Assembly (NCBI GenBank): GCA_900770025.1 | Contig: CAAGIW010000024.1 | Location: 1 to 28,781 of the forward strand | From: an uncultured Prevotella sp. | Lineage (GTDB): Bacteria > Bacteroidota > Bacteroidia > Bacteroidales > Bacteroidaceae | DNA length: 28,781 nucleotides | Direction: 5' to 3' | Shown: in pieces, positions 1 through 7,706 of the stretch | Position numbering within the stretch: the first letter of the stretch is position 1 | Layout: every line of letters starts with the position of its first letter | Notes under the pieces: model-generated | The model's database searches: none | The model's input: the letters and a program-made list of their open reading frames with translations, nothing else | What the model was told of the DNA's origin: nothing | Translations under genes and position numbers: made by a program

Positions 1-6
1 ATCGGG

Positions 7-138
7 ATTGCAAAACGCACCATTTTGGATTGCAAAACGCACCATTTTGCACTGCAAAACTGGCACTTTTGGAACGCAAAACTGGCAGTTTTAGAACGCA
101 AAACTGGCAGTTTTAGAACTCAAAACGCACCGTTTTAG
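7..138 (+). repeat. 22-bp tandem palindromic repeat array (left)
   Basis: Six head-to-tail units of exactly 22 bp (7-28, 29-50, 51-72, 73-94, 95-116, 117-138). Each has a 17-bp near-palindromic core joined by a 5-bp linker. Two core classes occur: CAAAACGCACCATTTTG-like (units 1, 2, 6) and CAAAACTGGCAGTTTTG-like (units 3-5). Outer CAAAA and TTTT arms are constant and the centre varies. The innermost unit carries the CGCACCGTTTT variant. A decayed fragment (TTTGGAATGCAAA) follows at about 155-167. The fixed period near two helical turns resembles iterons, but no replication gene is nearby. Function unknown. Confidence 0.9.
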
Positions 139-252
139 AAATCACCCCCATTTGCTTTGGAATGCAAACAGCATCCAACTGGATTTTTGAAAGTCCATTA
201 TCCTCTCATCATCAGCCACTTATCTCTCCATTGAACTGCTGCGTTTATGTTT

Positions 253-338
253 CCTTCTCCTCCCCTTGGGGAGGCTGGGTGGGGCTTTTGTTCTCCCTTC
301 TCCTCCCCTTGGGGAGGTCGGGTGGGGCCTTCATTCTT
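253..338 (+). repeat. 43-bp GC-rich direct repeat, two copies
   Basis: Two consecutive copies (253-295 and 296-338) share the core CTCCTCCCCTTGGGGAGG at 257-274 and 300-317, followed by a GGGTGGGG stretch. A decayed third copy (TTCCTTTGGGC, then GAGGGGG) runs to about 367. The core is a hairpin-capable inverted repeat with 7-bp arms and a TT centre. From general knowledge, similar C-rich/G-rich repeats are scattered between genes in Bacteroidota genomes and create spurious short reading frames; no protein is called here. Confidence 0.75.
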
Positions 339-737
339 CTTCCTTTGGGCATGTTCAGAGGGGGTTTTGCTTGTATTTTATCAATATTTCTTATTTTTGT
401 GCTTTGCAATTCATTGTAAATCAATTTATTAAAAGAAATTTTCGTTCTAACGAACAATCTCGAAGCGGCCTTCGTTATAGTCCACAGCCATGGAAAAAGG
501 GGCTCAGATCGAAAATGTATAAATATTCATTTTAACAAATCAGGCTATAAATTCCCTGATTATTTAATGAACTTTCACAAAAAGGTGGCTCTGCAGCAGT
601 ATAGTTATCAATGTGTAAATGAGCCTAATAAATCATATAATTGCAGCCACGGCCTATGCAGGCAGAAAAATAATTGTTACATTTACCATGTCATTCTTCC
701 GGCGGAAGATGAAAAACAGAATATGTAATCAGTAAAA
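339..737. other. Intergenic stretch without a supported gene
   Basis: No convincing gene is seen. Noted structures: a perfect short palindrome TTCGTTCTAACGAA (441-454), a hairpin with arms CGAAG/CTTCG (461-474), a weak AT-rich hairpin with arms AATCAGG/CCTGATT (538-561), and a possible bulged long-range pairing of 585-595 with 642-650 that could lie in a leader RNA. A TATTTTTG box at 392-399 fits the Bacteroidota -7 consensus with a TTG 18 bp upstream, but it is 350 bp from the next gene and sits in AT-rich DNA, so it is not called as a promoter. Confidence 0.5.
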
Positions 738-746
738 AAAGGAGGT
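738..746 (+). promoter_or_regulatory. Strong ribosome binding site of the Ntn hydrolase gene
   Basis: AAAGGAGGT ends 5 bases before the ATG at 752. It is an almost ideal Shine-Dalgarno sequence, which is unusual here because most other genes in the window have weak or no such site. It fixes the start codon. Confidence 0.8.
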
Positions 747-751
747 AAGTT

Positions 752-1822
752 ATGAAAAAAGTGTATTGGATGGTGGCAATGGCGGCAATGGCTATGCTGC
801 CTGCAGAGGCCGAAGCCTGTACGGGCATCACCCTGAAGACGAAAGACAACAGCACCGTGACGGCCCGAACCATAGAGTGGGCCGGCAGCGATTTGGAAAG
901 CAAGTATGCCATTGTGCCCCGAGGGCACCGCCAGCGTTCGTTCGTGCCCGACGGAACCAAGAGCGGCATGGAGTTCACTGCACAATATGGCTATGTGGGA
1001 TTAGCCGTGCAGCAGGCGGAATTTGTGGTGGAGGGAGTCAACGAGGCAGGACTTGCCGCTGGCTTGTTCTATTTTCCGGAGTATGGGGAATATGAACAGT
1101 ATGAGGCTGGCAAGCGGGAGCACACCATCAGCGACCTGCAGCTTGTGTCGTGGATATTGGGCAACTTCAAGACGGTGGATGAGGTGAAAAGTGCCATGAG
1201 CCATGTGCATGTGGTGGCCATTGACCCCCGCGGATCTACCGTGCACTGGCGCATCACCGAGGAGAGCGGCCGACAGGTGGTGCTGGAGATAGTGGGGAAG
1301 AAGATGATGTGGCACGAGAACACGCTGGGAGTGCTGACCAACTCGCCCGACTTCAACTGGCATCTCACCAACCTTAACAACTATACGAATCTCTCTGCCG
1401 GACCAGTGCGCACCAACCAGGTGGGCACCCTGAATCTCGTGGCGTTTGGCGGTGGCGGAGGACTGCATGGCATCCCGGGCGACATGACCCCTCCGTCGCG
1501 TTTTGTGCGCGCAGCATTCTTCCAGGCCACCGCTCCGCAGCAGCCAACAACAGACAAATGTGTGGAACAGGCTTTCCATATACTCAACAACTTCGACATT
1601 CCTGTGGGCATACAGTTTGCAGAGGGAGACGTGATACCCGACATACCGAGTGCCACGCAATGGACGGTGGCCACCGACCTGAAGAACAGGCGCATCTATT
1701 ACCGCACGATGTACAACAGTTCCGTTCGCTGCTTTGACCTGAAGAAGATGGATTTTGCCAAGGTGAAATACAGATGGGCCCCTCTTGACAAGGAGAAGGT
1801 GCAGCCCGTGGTGATGCAATGA
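752..1822 (+). CDS. Secreted Ntn hydrolase, choloylglycine hydrolase/penicillin V acylase family
   Basis: A 356-residue linear amide C-N hydrolase. Residues 1-22 form a signal peptide ending AEA, so cleavage would expose Cys23 as the N-terminal nucleophile, as expected in this autoprocessed family. Family residues visible: Cys23, Arg39 (16 residues later, as Cys2/Arg18 in bile salt hydrolases), Glu42 where Asp21 is usual, Asn197 in TNSPDFNWHLTNLNNY, and Arg250/Arg253 in SRFVRAAF. The loop GLFYF (104-108) has no Asn at the position bile salt hydrolases use, and looks more like penicillin acylases or the Gram-negative branch. Periplasmic or exported. Substrate (conjugated bile salt, acyl-homoserine lactone, penicillin V or other) cannot be told. 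Single gene, convergent with radA, only 11 bp between stop codons. Confidence 0.88.
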   Translation: MKKVYWMVAMAAMAMLPAEAEACTGITLKTKDNSTVTARTIEWAGSDLESKYAIVPRGHRQRSFVPDGTKSGMEFTAQYGYVGLAVQQAEFVVEGVNEAGLAAGLFYFPEYGEYEQYEAGKREHTISDLQLVSWILGNFKTVDEVKSAMSHVHVVAIDPRGSTVHWRITEESGRQVVLEIVGKKMMWHENTLGVLTNSPDFNWHLTNLNNYTNLSAGPVRTNQVGTLNLVAFGGGGGLHGIPGDMTPPSRFVRAAFFQATAPQQPTTDKCVEQAFHILNNFDIPVGIQFAEGDVIPDIPSATQWTVATDLKNRRIYYRTMYNSSVRCFDLKKMDFAKVKYRWAPLDKEKVQPVVMQ

Positions 1823-1833
1823 TCTGCAGAGTA

Positions 1834-3219
1834 CTATCCGAACAAGGCCCGCAGCGCCTCTTCCACCTTGCGTACAGGGTGCAGGTGGATGTGGAATTTG
1901 CGGGCATCGATGCCCTGCAGGTTGTATTTGGGGATGATGAAATGAGTGAAGCCCAGTTTTTCTGCCTCGCTGATGCGCTGTTCGATGCGGCTCACGGGGC
2001 GCACCTCGCCACTGAGTCCCACCTCGCCCGCCATGCACCATCCCGACTCGATGGGGGTGTCAACATTGCTGGACAAAACGGCGGCAATCACACTGAGGTC
2101 CATAGCCAGATCGGTGACGCGCAGGCCTCCGGCAATGTTGATGAACACATCCTTTTGCATCAGTTTGAAACCCACCCGCTTTTCCAATACAGCCAGCAGC
2201 ATGTTCAGGCGGCGCTGGTCGAAGCCGGTGGCACTGCGCTGTGGAGTGCCGTAGGCGGCAGAGGAAACCAAGGCCTGGGTCTCTAACAGGAAGGGACGCA
2301 CCCCCTCGATGGCGGCACTGATGGCAATGCCAGAAAGTCCGTCGTGCTCTTGGCTGAGCAATAGTTCAGAGGGGTTGCTCACCTGGCGCAACCCCGACTG
2401 CTGCATCTCGTAGATTCCTAATTCCGAGGTGCTGCCAAAGCGGTTCTTGATGCTGCGGAGGATGCGGTAGAGGTGTTGGCGGTCGCCCTCAAACTGTATC
2501 ACGGTATCTACAATGTGCTCCAGAATCTTGGGTCCTGCCAGCGTGCCCTCCTTGGTGATGTGGCCGATGAGGATGACTGGCACGCCGCTGGTTTTGGCAA
2601 AGCGGAGCAGGGCAGAGGCACACTCCCTGACCTGTGCCAGGCTGCCTGCACTTGAATCGATGTCGTCGGTGCTGATGGTCTGGATGGAGTCGATGACCAC
2701 AAGTTGGGGCTTCACTTCCTGAATCTGTGTGAAGATATTTTCAAGAGAAGTCTCGCAGAGTATCTGGCAATGGTCGTTGTCGGTGCAGCTGATGCGCTGG
2801 GCGCGCATCTTCAACTGGTGTGCACTTTCCTCTCCGCTGACGTAGAGGATGCGCAGTTCGGGCAAGTTCAGAATGGTTTGCAGCGTGAGTGTGCTCTTGC
2901 CGATGCCCGGTTCTCCGCCCAACAAGACGATGGAACCCGGCACCAAGCCTCCACCGAGCACACGGTTGAACTCACTGTCGTGCATGTCGATGCGCGGCTC
3001 ATCCTTGGAGGTGATGTCGCGGAAGCGCAGGGGCACATTGCTCTTGCCACCCTTGTGGTGCATCATGGATGCCGTCTGTGCTGCCTTGGAGCCTCCGTCG
3101 GCTGCAATCTTTATCTCCTTGAAAGTGTTCCATTGCCCGCAGGCAGGACATTTGCCAATCCATTTGGCCGACTCCTGTCCGCAGTTGCTGCACACAAATG
3201 CTGTCTTGTCTTTTGCCAT
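1834..3219 (-). CDS. radA: DNA repair/recombination protein RadA (Sms)
   Basis: 461 residues, full length for RadA, the DnaB-like ATPase that drives branch migration in recombination intermediates. The N-terminal C4 zinc finger has Cys10, Cys13, Cys24 and Cys27. The Walker A GEPGIGKST is at 102-110 and Walker B LVVIDSIQ at 173-180. The RadA-specific KNRFG motif is at 258-262, and a Lon-protease-like domain fills the last 170 or so residues. The start is secure because the zinc finger begins at residue 10 and the family opens MAKxK. A promoter lies so close upstream that the mRNA should be essentially leaderless. Divergent from the lipoprotein gene. Confidence 0.97.
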   Translation of the reverse strand: MAKDKTAFVCSNCGQESAKWIGKCPACGQWNTFKEIKIAADGGSKAAQTASMMHHKGGKSNVPLRFRDITSKDEPRIDMHDSEFNRVLGGGLVPGSIVLLGGEPGIGKSTLTLQTILNLPELRILYVSGEESAHQLKMRAQRISCTDNDHCQILCETSLENIFTQIQEVKPQLVVIDSIQTISTDDIDSSAGSLAQVRECASALLRFAKTSGVPVILIGHITKEGTLAGPKILEHIVDTVIQFEGDRQHLYRILRSIKNRFGSTSELGIYEMQQSGLRQVSNPSELLLSQEHDGLSGIAISAAIEGVRPFLLETQALVSSAAYGTPQRSATGFDQRRLNMLLAVLEKRVGFKLMQKDVFINIAGGLRVTDLAMDLSVIAAVLSSNVDTPIESGWCMAGEVGLSGEVRPVSRIEQRISEAEKLGFTHFIIPKYNLQGIDARKFHIHLHPVRKVEEALRALFG

Positions 3220-3224
3220 AGCTG

Positions 3225-3255
3225 CAAAAGTAATAAGAAATTTCTTCTATGCAAA
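3225..3255 (-). promoter_or_regulatory. radA promoter, predicted leaderless transcript
   Basis: On the minus strand a TTTG -33 element (3255-3252), a 19-bp spacer and TACTTTTG (3232-3225) match the Bacteroidota sigma-ABfr promoter. Only 5 bases separate the -7 box from the radA ATG at 3219, so transcription should begin at or within a base or two of the start codon. Confidence 0.7.
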
Positions 3256-3265
3256 AAAAACTTCG

Positions 3266-3273
3266 TACTTTTG
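3266..3273 (+). promoter_or_regulatory. Promoter -7 box for the lipoprotein/TPR operon
   Basis: TACTTTTG at 3266-3273 matches TAnnTTTG and would start transcription near 3280, leaving a leader of about 20 bases before the ATG at 3300. No TTTG is found 19 bp upstream. With its following bases it forms the right half of a perfect 12-bp inverted repeat (3221-3232 with 3266-3277) shared with the radA promoter. Confidence 0.6.
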
Positions 3274-3299
3274 CAGCACGCTATAAAAAGTGACATACC

Positions 3300-4241
3300 A
3301 TGAAACATCTGACACTGTTTTTCTTCTTGTTGGTAATCCTTGCGGCCTGTGGCACTTCGGAAGAGGAACAAAAACGCCTCTCCCGACAGGAACGTATGCG
3401 GTTGGCCAAGGAAGACAGCGCCGCACTGAAGATAGCCATAGTGCCCACCATTGACTGTATGCCGCTGTTGGTGGCCAAACACTGCCGTCTGTTCGACACC
3501 TTGGGGGTGGATGTGAGACTGCGCCATAACAATGCGTACATGGATGGGGACGTGATGCTGAGAAAGAAGAAGGTGGAGGGAGCATTGACAGACATAGTGA
3601 GGTGCGAGTATATGAAATCCACAGGGGTGGCCCTTGAATATGCCACAGTGACCCATGCCTATTGGCAACTGTTTGCCCACAAGAATGTGAGAATCAAGCA
3701 GCTGAGCCAGCTGTATGACAAGATGATAGCCATGACCCGCTATTCTGCCACGGCATGGTTGACAGACAAGGCCGTGGACAGTGTGCGCCTGCAAGATGAC
3801 CGAGTGTATCGCGTGCAGATAAACGATGTGAACCTGAGATGGGCCATGATGGCAAACAATGAGATGGATGCTGCCTGGCTGCCAGAGCCCCAAGCCACCA
3901 TAGCCCGAAGCAACAAGCACATCATGCTGATGGACAGCAGAAAGACGGGAGCGCAGATGGGCGTGGTGGCATTCCGTGAAGAGATTGCCGCCGACGAGGA
4001 GAGGAAGAAGCAGATAGAGGCGTTTCTGAAAGCATACGACATGGCGTGCGACTCGCTCAATAAGCGCGGCATACACCATTATGCCTTCCTGTTGGAGAAA
4101 TATGCGGCACTCAACAAACGATACCACACGCTGCTGCCCAAGGATATCCGTTTTATGAAATCATCCATGCCGAGACAGAAGGACGTGGATGAGGCGGTGA
4201 AGTGGATAGAAGTGCAGAAAACGAAAAATACAAAGAAATAG
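3300..4241 (+). CDS. Putative substrate-binding lipoprotein (NMT1/THI5-like type 2 periplasmic fold)
   Basis: 313 residues. A lipoprotein signal peptide with lipobox LAAC (Cys17) is followed by a charged linker (21-40). The body resembles ABC-transporter solute-binding proteins of the SsuA/ThiY type: IVPTIDCMPLLVAKHCRLFDTLGVDV (47-72) matches the usual opening in which a short strand leads to PLxVAKxxGLF, followed by a GALTD segment. No permease or ATPase gene is near, so it is an orphan; its ligand is unknown. Membrane-anchored, probably facing the periplasm. It is followed after 2 bp by the TPR gene, with which it probably forms a two-gene operon from the promoter at 3266. Family assignment is from sequence look only. 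Confidence 0.7.
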   Translation: MKHLTLFFFLLVILAACGTSEEEQKRLSRQERMRLAKEDSAALKIAIVPTIDCMPLLVAKHCRLFDTLGVDVRLRHNNAYMDGDVMLRKKKVEGALTDIVRCEYMKSTGVALEYATVTHAYWQLFAHKNVRIKQLSQLYDKMIAMTRYSATAWLTDKAVDSVRLQDDRVYRVQINDVNLRWAMMANNEMDAAWLPEPQATIARSNKHIMLMDSRKTGAQMGVVAFREEIAADEERKKQIEAFLKAYDMACDSLNKRGIHHYAFLLEKYAALNKRYHTLLPKDIRFMKSSMPRQKDVDEAVKWIEVQKTKNTKK

Positions 4242-4243
4242 GC

Positions 4244-6448
4244 ATGGCACATACTTTGAAAGAGATCTTGACGCTGTTGAATACCAACCAACCGGCTGAA
4301 GCATTGGCAGCGTTCGACAACTATACATACGCCTACCCAGAACAGGCTGTTGACGGACTGTTGGACAGCGAAAAAAGGGACTATCAGCAAATACTCAAAT
4401 ACTGGGCACAGGGATACAAGGATCCGAACGTGGCACAGCTGCTGCATGGCCTGCAGGTGAGAATGTACAGAAAACTGACAGACCTGATGCTGAGACAAAC
4501 CGTGAGACAGAACAGCATGGTATATGCCTGTGCACGGGAAGTGATGCAGAACGGAGGCCCCTGGGATGCCGCTGTGGTGAAGCAGAAGATGGAACTGTTT
4601 GTGAGCGAACTGGCCATGCTGCAGTTGGAACCGCAGCATGTGAGGGAGGAAAAGCAACGGCAACTGCTGATACAGCAGCAGCGAACACGCTCGGTGGTGT
4701 TCAAACAACTGTTCATCGCACCTCAATGGACGGATGCCGACGTGCATTCGTATGTGGAAATGCTCACGTCGCCCACGATAGATATCATTGACCAGCAACT
4801 GATGACCAGTGCCATCACCCTGTCGCTGTTCAACTTCTTTGACTTTGGCAAATGGCGGGCGCTGACAGAGGTATTTGCCACCTGCACCGAAGAGAAGGTG
4901 AGGCAGCGTGCATTGGTGGGGTGGGCGATGGGCACACACTATTGTCCTGAGTGCCACCAAGAGGAAATGGCCGGAGTGCTACACACGATTATGGCCGGTG
5001 AGGAGGTGGCCAAGGAGGTGGAATCGCTGCAACTGCAGGTGTTGTGCTGCATGAATGCGGAGAAAGATACCCGCAGGATACGCGACGAGATTATGCCCGA
5101 CCTGATGAAGAACAATGCGTTCAGACTGAACGAGAAGGGGGAATGGATAGAAAAGGAGGAAGACCCGATAGCCAACATATTGCATCCGGAAACTGAAAAT
5201 GACAGGATGGAGCAGGTGGAACAGAGTTTCAAGAAGATGTATGAGATGCAACAGAATGGTGCAGACATCTACTTTGGAGGCTTTGCACAGACCAAGCGCA
5301 TCCCTTTTTTTTATGAGATAAGCAACTGGTTTGTGCCTTATTATCCGGAACATCCCGAGGTGCAACAGATGCTTTGGAAGATAAAGAAGGGCAAGAGAAT
5401 TGCAGAGATGGCGGAAAATGGACCCTTCTGTGACAGCGACAAGTACTCCTTTGTGTATGCGTTTACGCAGGTGGTGGAGAAGATGCCGCCCCAGTTGAGC
5501 GATATGATGGACTCTCAAAACATCATGTTCGGACCCGTTTCGCCTGGTCAGGAAGCACAGTCGCCCGCCTATCTCCGGCAGACGTATTTGCAGATGCTGT
5601 ACAGGTATTTCAAGATATGCACGCTGAATGCGGGTCTGTGCAACCCGTTTGCCAAGGGCAAGGGGGAGGTTGCCGACATGCCGTTCCTGTTTATCGCAGG
5701 TGAGAGGCTGCTTCCGTTGCTCTCGTCACATCTTGTCATCACCATGACCGGCTTCTTGTTGACGCACCAATATGAAGAAGAGGCCACGTGGCTGATGACA
5801 AGCTTTGCCCAGAAAGCAGGGAAATGGGACTACGAGACCTGTATGATTATGGCCAAAGTGACCAAGGAATATGAAAAGTATTACAGGAAAGCCCTTGAAT
5901 ATAAAGAGGGGGATGCTTCTGCCATGCTGGGACTTGCTCGGGTGTTCTTTGCGAAGGAAAAATATGAGGATGCCATCCAGTGCTATGAACTGCTGCTGAA
6001 GGAATCGCCGGAAAGAAAGAACCTGCAGTTGGAGTATGCAACCTGTCTGACCAATCTGGGCAGAGTGGATGAAGCATTGCCTATTCTTTACAAATTAGAT
6101 TATGAGCATCCCGACCATGCTGGTATCACCCGCGTGCTGGCATGGGCATTGACCCAAGGGGAGAGATACGGACAGGCAGAAAAATCGTATGAACGCTTGT
6201 TGGGATTTTCGCAAACGGCCGATACTGATAAGGTGTATTACGGTCTGTCGCTATGGGCTGGAGGAAATACGGAGCAGGCGGCAACGGTGTTCTGCCAATA
6301 TCTGCAGCCACTGATGCAAGGGGCCATACATCCGGCCATATATTTTGAAAAAGAGGTGGTGGAGCGGGAACGGAATTTCGTATCAGCACATTTTTCTGAA
6401 ACAGACATCCAACTGATGCGGGATTATATCCTTATAGGAAAGGAGTGA
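4244..6448 (+). CDS. TPR-repeat protein of unknown function
   Basis: 734 residues from the ATG at 4244, which comes 2 bases after the upstream stop codon. A GTG at 4202 would extend it by 14 residues into the lipoprotein gene and is less likely. There is no signal peptide or membrane segment, so it is probably cytoplasmic. The first 550 residues are mainly helical without a recognised domain. Residues about 553-680 contain tetratricopeptide-like helix pairs (ASAMLGLARVFFAKEKYEDAIQ; then LEYATCLTNLGRVDEALPIL; then AWALTQGERYGQAEKSYERLL). TPRs are protein-interaction scaffolds; no enzymatic motif is visible. Its 3' end overlaps the convergent phospholipase D-like gene by 17 bp. Confidence 0.8.
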   Translation: MAHTLKEILTLLNTNQPAEALAAFDNYTYAYPEQAVDGLLDSEKRDYQQILKYWAQGYKDPNVAQLLHGLQVRMYRKLTDLMLRQTVRQNSMVYACAREVMQNGGPWDAAVVKQKMELFVSELAMLQLEPQHVREEKQRQLLIQQQRTRSVVFKQLFIAPQWTDADVHSYVEMLTSPTIDIIDQQLMTSAITLSLFNFFDFGKWRALTEVFATCTEEKVRQRALVGWAMGTHYCPECHQEEMAGVLHTIMAGEEVAKEVESLQLQVLCCMNAEKDTRRIRDEIMPDLMKNNAFRLNEKGEWIEKEEDPIANILHPETENDRMEQVEQSFKKMYEMQQNGADIYFGGFAQTKRIPFFYEISNWFVPYYPEHPEVQQMLWKIKKGKRIAEMAENGPFCDSDKYSFVYAFTQVVEKMPPQLSDMMDSQNIMFGPVSPGQEAQSPAYLRQTYLQMLYRYFKICTLNAGLCNPFAKGKGEVADMPFLFIAGERLLPLLSSHLVITMTGFLLTHQYEEEATWLMTSFAQKAGKWDYETCMIMAKVTKEYEKYYRKALEYKEGDASAMLGLARVFFAKEKYEDAIQCYELLLKESPERKNLQLEYATCLTNLGRVDEALPILYKLDYEHPDHAGITRVLAWALTQGERYGQAEKSYERLLGFSQTADTDKVYYGLSLWAGGNTEQAATVFCQYLQPLMQGAIHPAIYFEKEVVERERNFVSAHFSETDIQLMRDYILIGKE

Positions 6449-7697
6449 GCAGGTGGGCAAACCAGCCCCGGAACTTCTGCCAGGGCGTGCGGAAGGCATC
6501 CCAGGTTTCTGGAGTGAGATATACGCTTTTCTGCTTGTCATTGTCGAACATCTGGTCTAACTGGCGGGTGGTGGGCTTGTCGATAATCACTGCATTCTCC
6601 TCATAGTCCCAACTCAGGCTGCGGGCATTGAGATTGGCACTGCCAACGGTGCAGAATTTTCCGTCAACCATAATCACCTTGGTGTGGTGAAAGCCCGGCT
6701 GATACAGCCACACGTGCACCCCCTTTTTCATCAACTTGTGCACATTATAGAATACGCAGTCGGGAGTGAGGGGAATGTCGCTCTTGGCCGATACCATGAT
6801 CTCTACCTTCACTCCACGCTTTGCGGCATTACGCAACGCTTTCTTCAGTTTTCTGTTGAGGGTGAGGTAGGGATTGATCAGCTTGATGGAATCCTGTGCG
6901 GCATTGATGGCCTCTGTATAAAACACGCGGATGATGTCGTTGGAGATGCGCGGCTCTCGGTTGATGATACCCACCTTCTTGTGTCCGGCGGTGGAAGTGG
7001 TATCGGGTCTGAGCCCATGTATTTCCGTGGGTTTGTAGGCTCTGAAATACTTCGGTCCCCAAATGTCTTGTTCGGTGACACGGTTCCACAGTTTCAGGAA
7101 AATCATCTGCAATGGACTGACTGCACCGCCCTCAATGCGGCAGTGCATGTCGCGCCATTCGCCCACTTGCTCAGTGCCATGCAGATAGTAGTCGGCCACA
7201 TTCATGCCACCGGTATAGGCCACGTTGCCGTCGATCACCACAATCTTGCGATGGTCTCTCAGGAAAACGTGGTTCACCCAAGGAAAGCGGATGGGATCGA
7301 ACTCGTAAATCTCAATCCCATGTGCCCTCAGACTATCTATATGCTCCTTGCGAAGAGGCTTGTTGTTGGAATCATTGCCAAAACCATCGAAAAGAGCCCT
7401 AACCTCCACACCCTCGCTTGCTTTCTGCTTGAGCAGGTTGAACAGGGCCGAAGCAATGCTGTCGTTACGGAAGTTGAAATACTCAAGATGTACACTGCTC
7501 TTGGCTTGTGCAATGGCCTTGAACATATCCTCGAACTTTTCTTTGCCGGATGGCAACAGCACCACCTTGTTGTTGTGAGTGAAGACAACATCCTTTTGTT
7601 GAAGAATGCTGACGATGGCAGAGTCACTACTCTGCGCATGAAGTGTGTTGATGCACAATGCTGCTGCTAACAGAATATGTGCCCGCAGATAATTCAT
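6432..7697 (-). CDS. Phospholipase D-family protein, cardiolipin synthase-like
   Basis: 421 residues with two HKD motifs, the catalytic signature of the phospholipase D superfamily: H149-R-K151-x4-D156 in DHRKIVVID followed by GGMNVADYY, and H338-T-K340-x4-D345 followed by GSANLNARS. Both halves are intact, so it should be active, joining or cleaving phosphodiesters in lipids such as phosphatidylglycerol. Instead of the two N-terminal membrane helices usual in bacterial cardiolipin synthases there is a cleavable-looking signal peptide (residues 1-21, ending LHA), which suggests a periplasmic location. It is the last gene of the minus-strand block, 9 bp after the regulator gene. The name cardiolipin synthase is plausible but unproven. 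Confidence 0.85.
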   Translation of the reverse strand: MNYLRAHILLAAALCINTLHAQSSDSAIVSILQQKDVVFTHNNKVVLLPSGKEKFEDMFKAIAQAKSSVHLEYFNFRNDSIASALFNLLKQKASEGVEVRALFDGFGNDSNNKPLRKEHIDSLRAHGIEIYEFDPIRFPWVNHVFLRDHRKIVVIDGNVAYTGGMNVADYYLHGTEQVGEWRDMHCRIEGGAVSPLQMIFLKLWNRVTEQDIWGPKYFRAYKPTEIHGLRPDTTSTAGHKKVGIINREPRISNDIIRVFYTEAINAAQDSIKLINPYLTLNRKLKKALRNAAKRGVKVEIMVSAKSDIPLTPDCVFYNVHKLMKKGVHVWLYQPGFHHTKVIMVDGKFCTVGSANLNARSLSWDYEENAVIIDKPTTRQLDQMFDNDKQKSVYLTPETWDAFRTPWQKFRGWFAHLLTPFL

Positions 7698-7706
7698 AGT
7701 CAGGTG

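Noticed and set aside
7..138. CRISPR array
   Set aside because: The units abut with 5-bp linkers and no unique spacers; no cas genes in the window.
162..535. Several overlapping short open frames on both strands
   Set aside because: They are produced by the GC-rich 43-bp repeat; no ribosome binding site, and the peptides are low-complexity Pro/Gly/Trp strings.
538..561. Hairpin AATCAGG/CCTGATT
   Set aside because: Seven-bp AT-rich stem, 10-base loop and no T-run; not a credible terminator.
1001..2041. Long open frame (346 codons) on the minus strand across the Ntn hydrolase gene
   Set aside because: Shadow of a strongly supported gene with family motifs; the translation is His/Arg-rich with no recognisable domain.
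3111..4127. Open frame of 338 codons antisense to the lipoprotein gene
   Set aside because: No motifs, overlaps the radA start and the divergent promoters, His/Gln-rich antisense composition.
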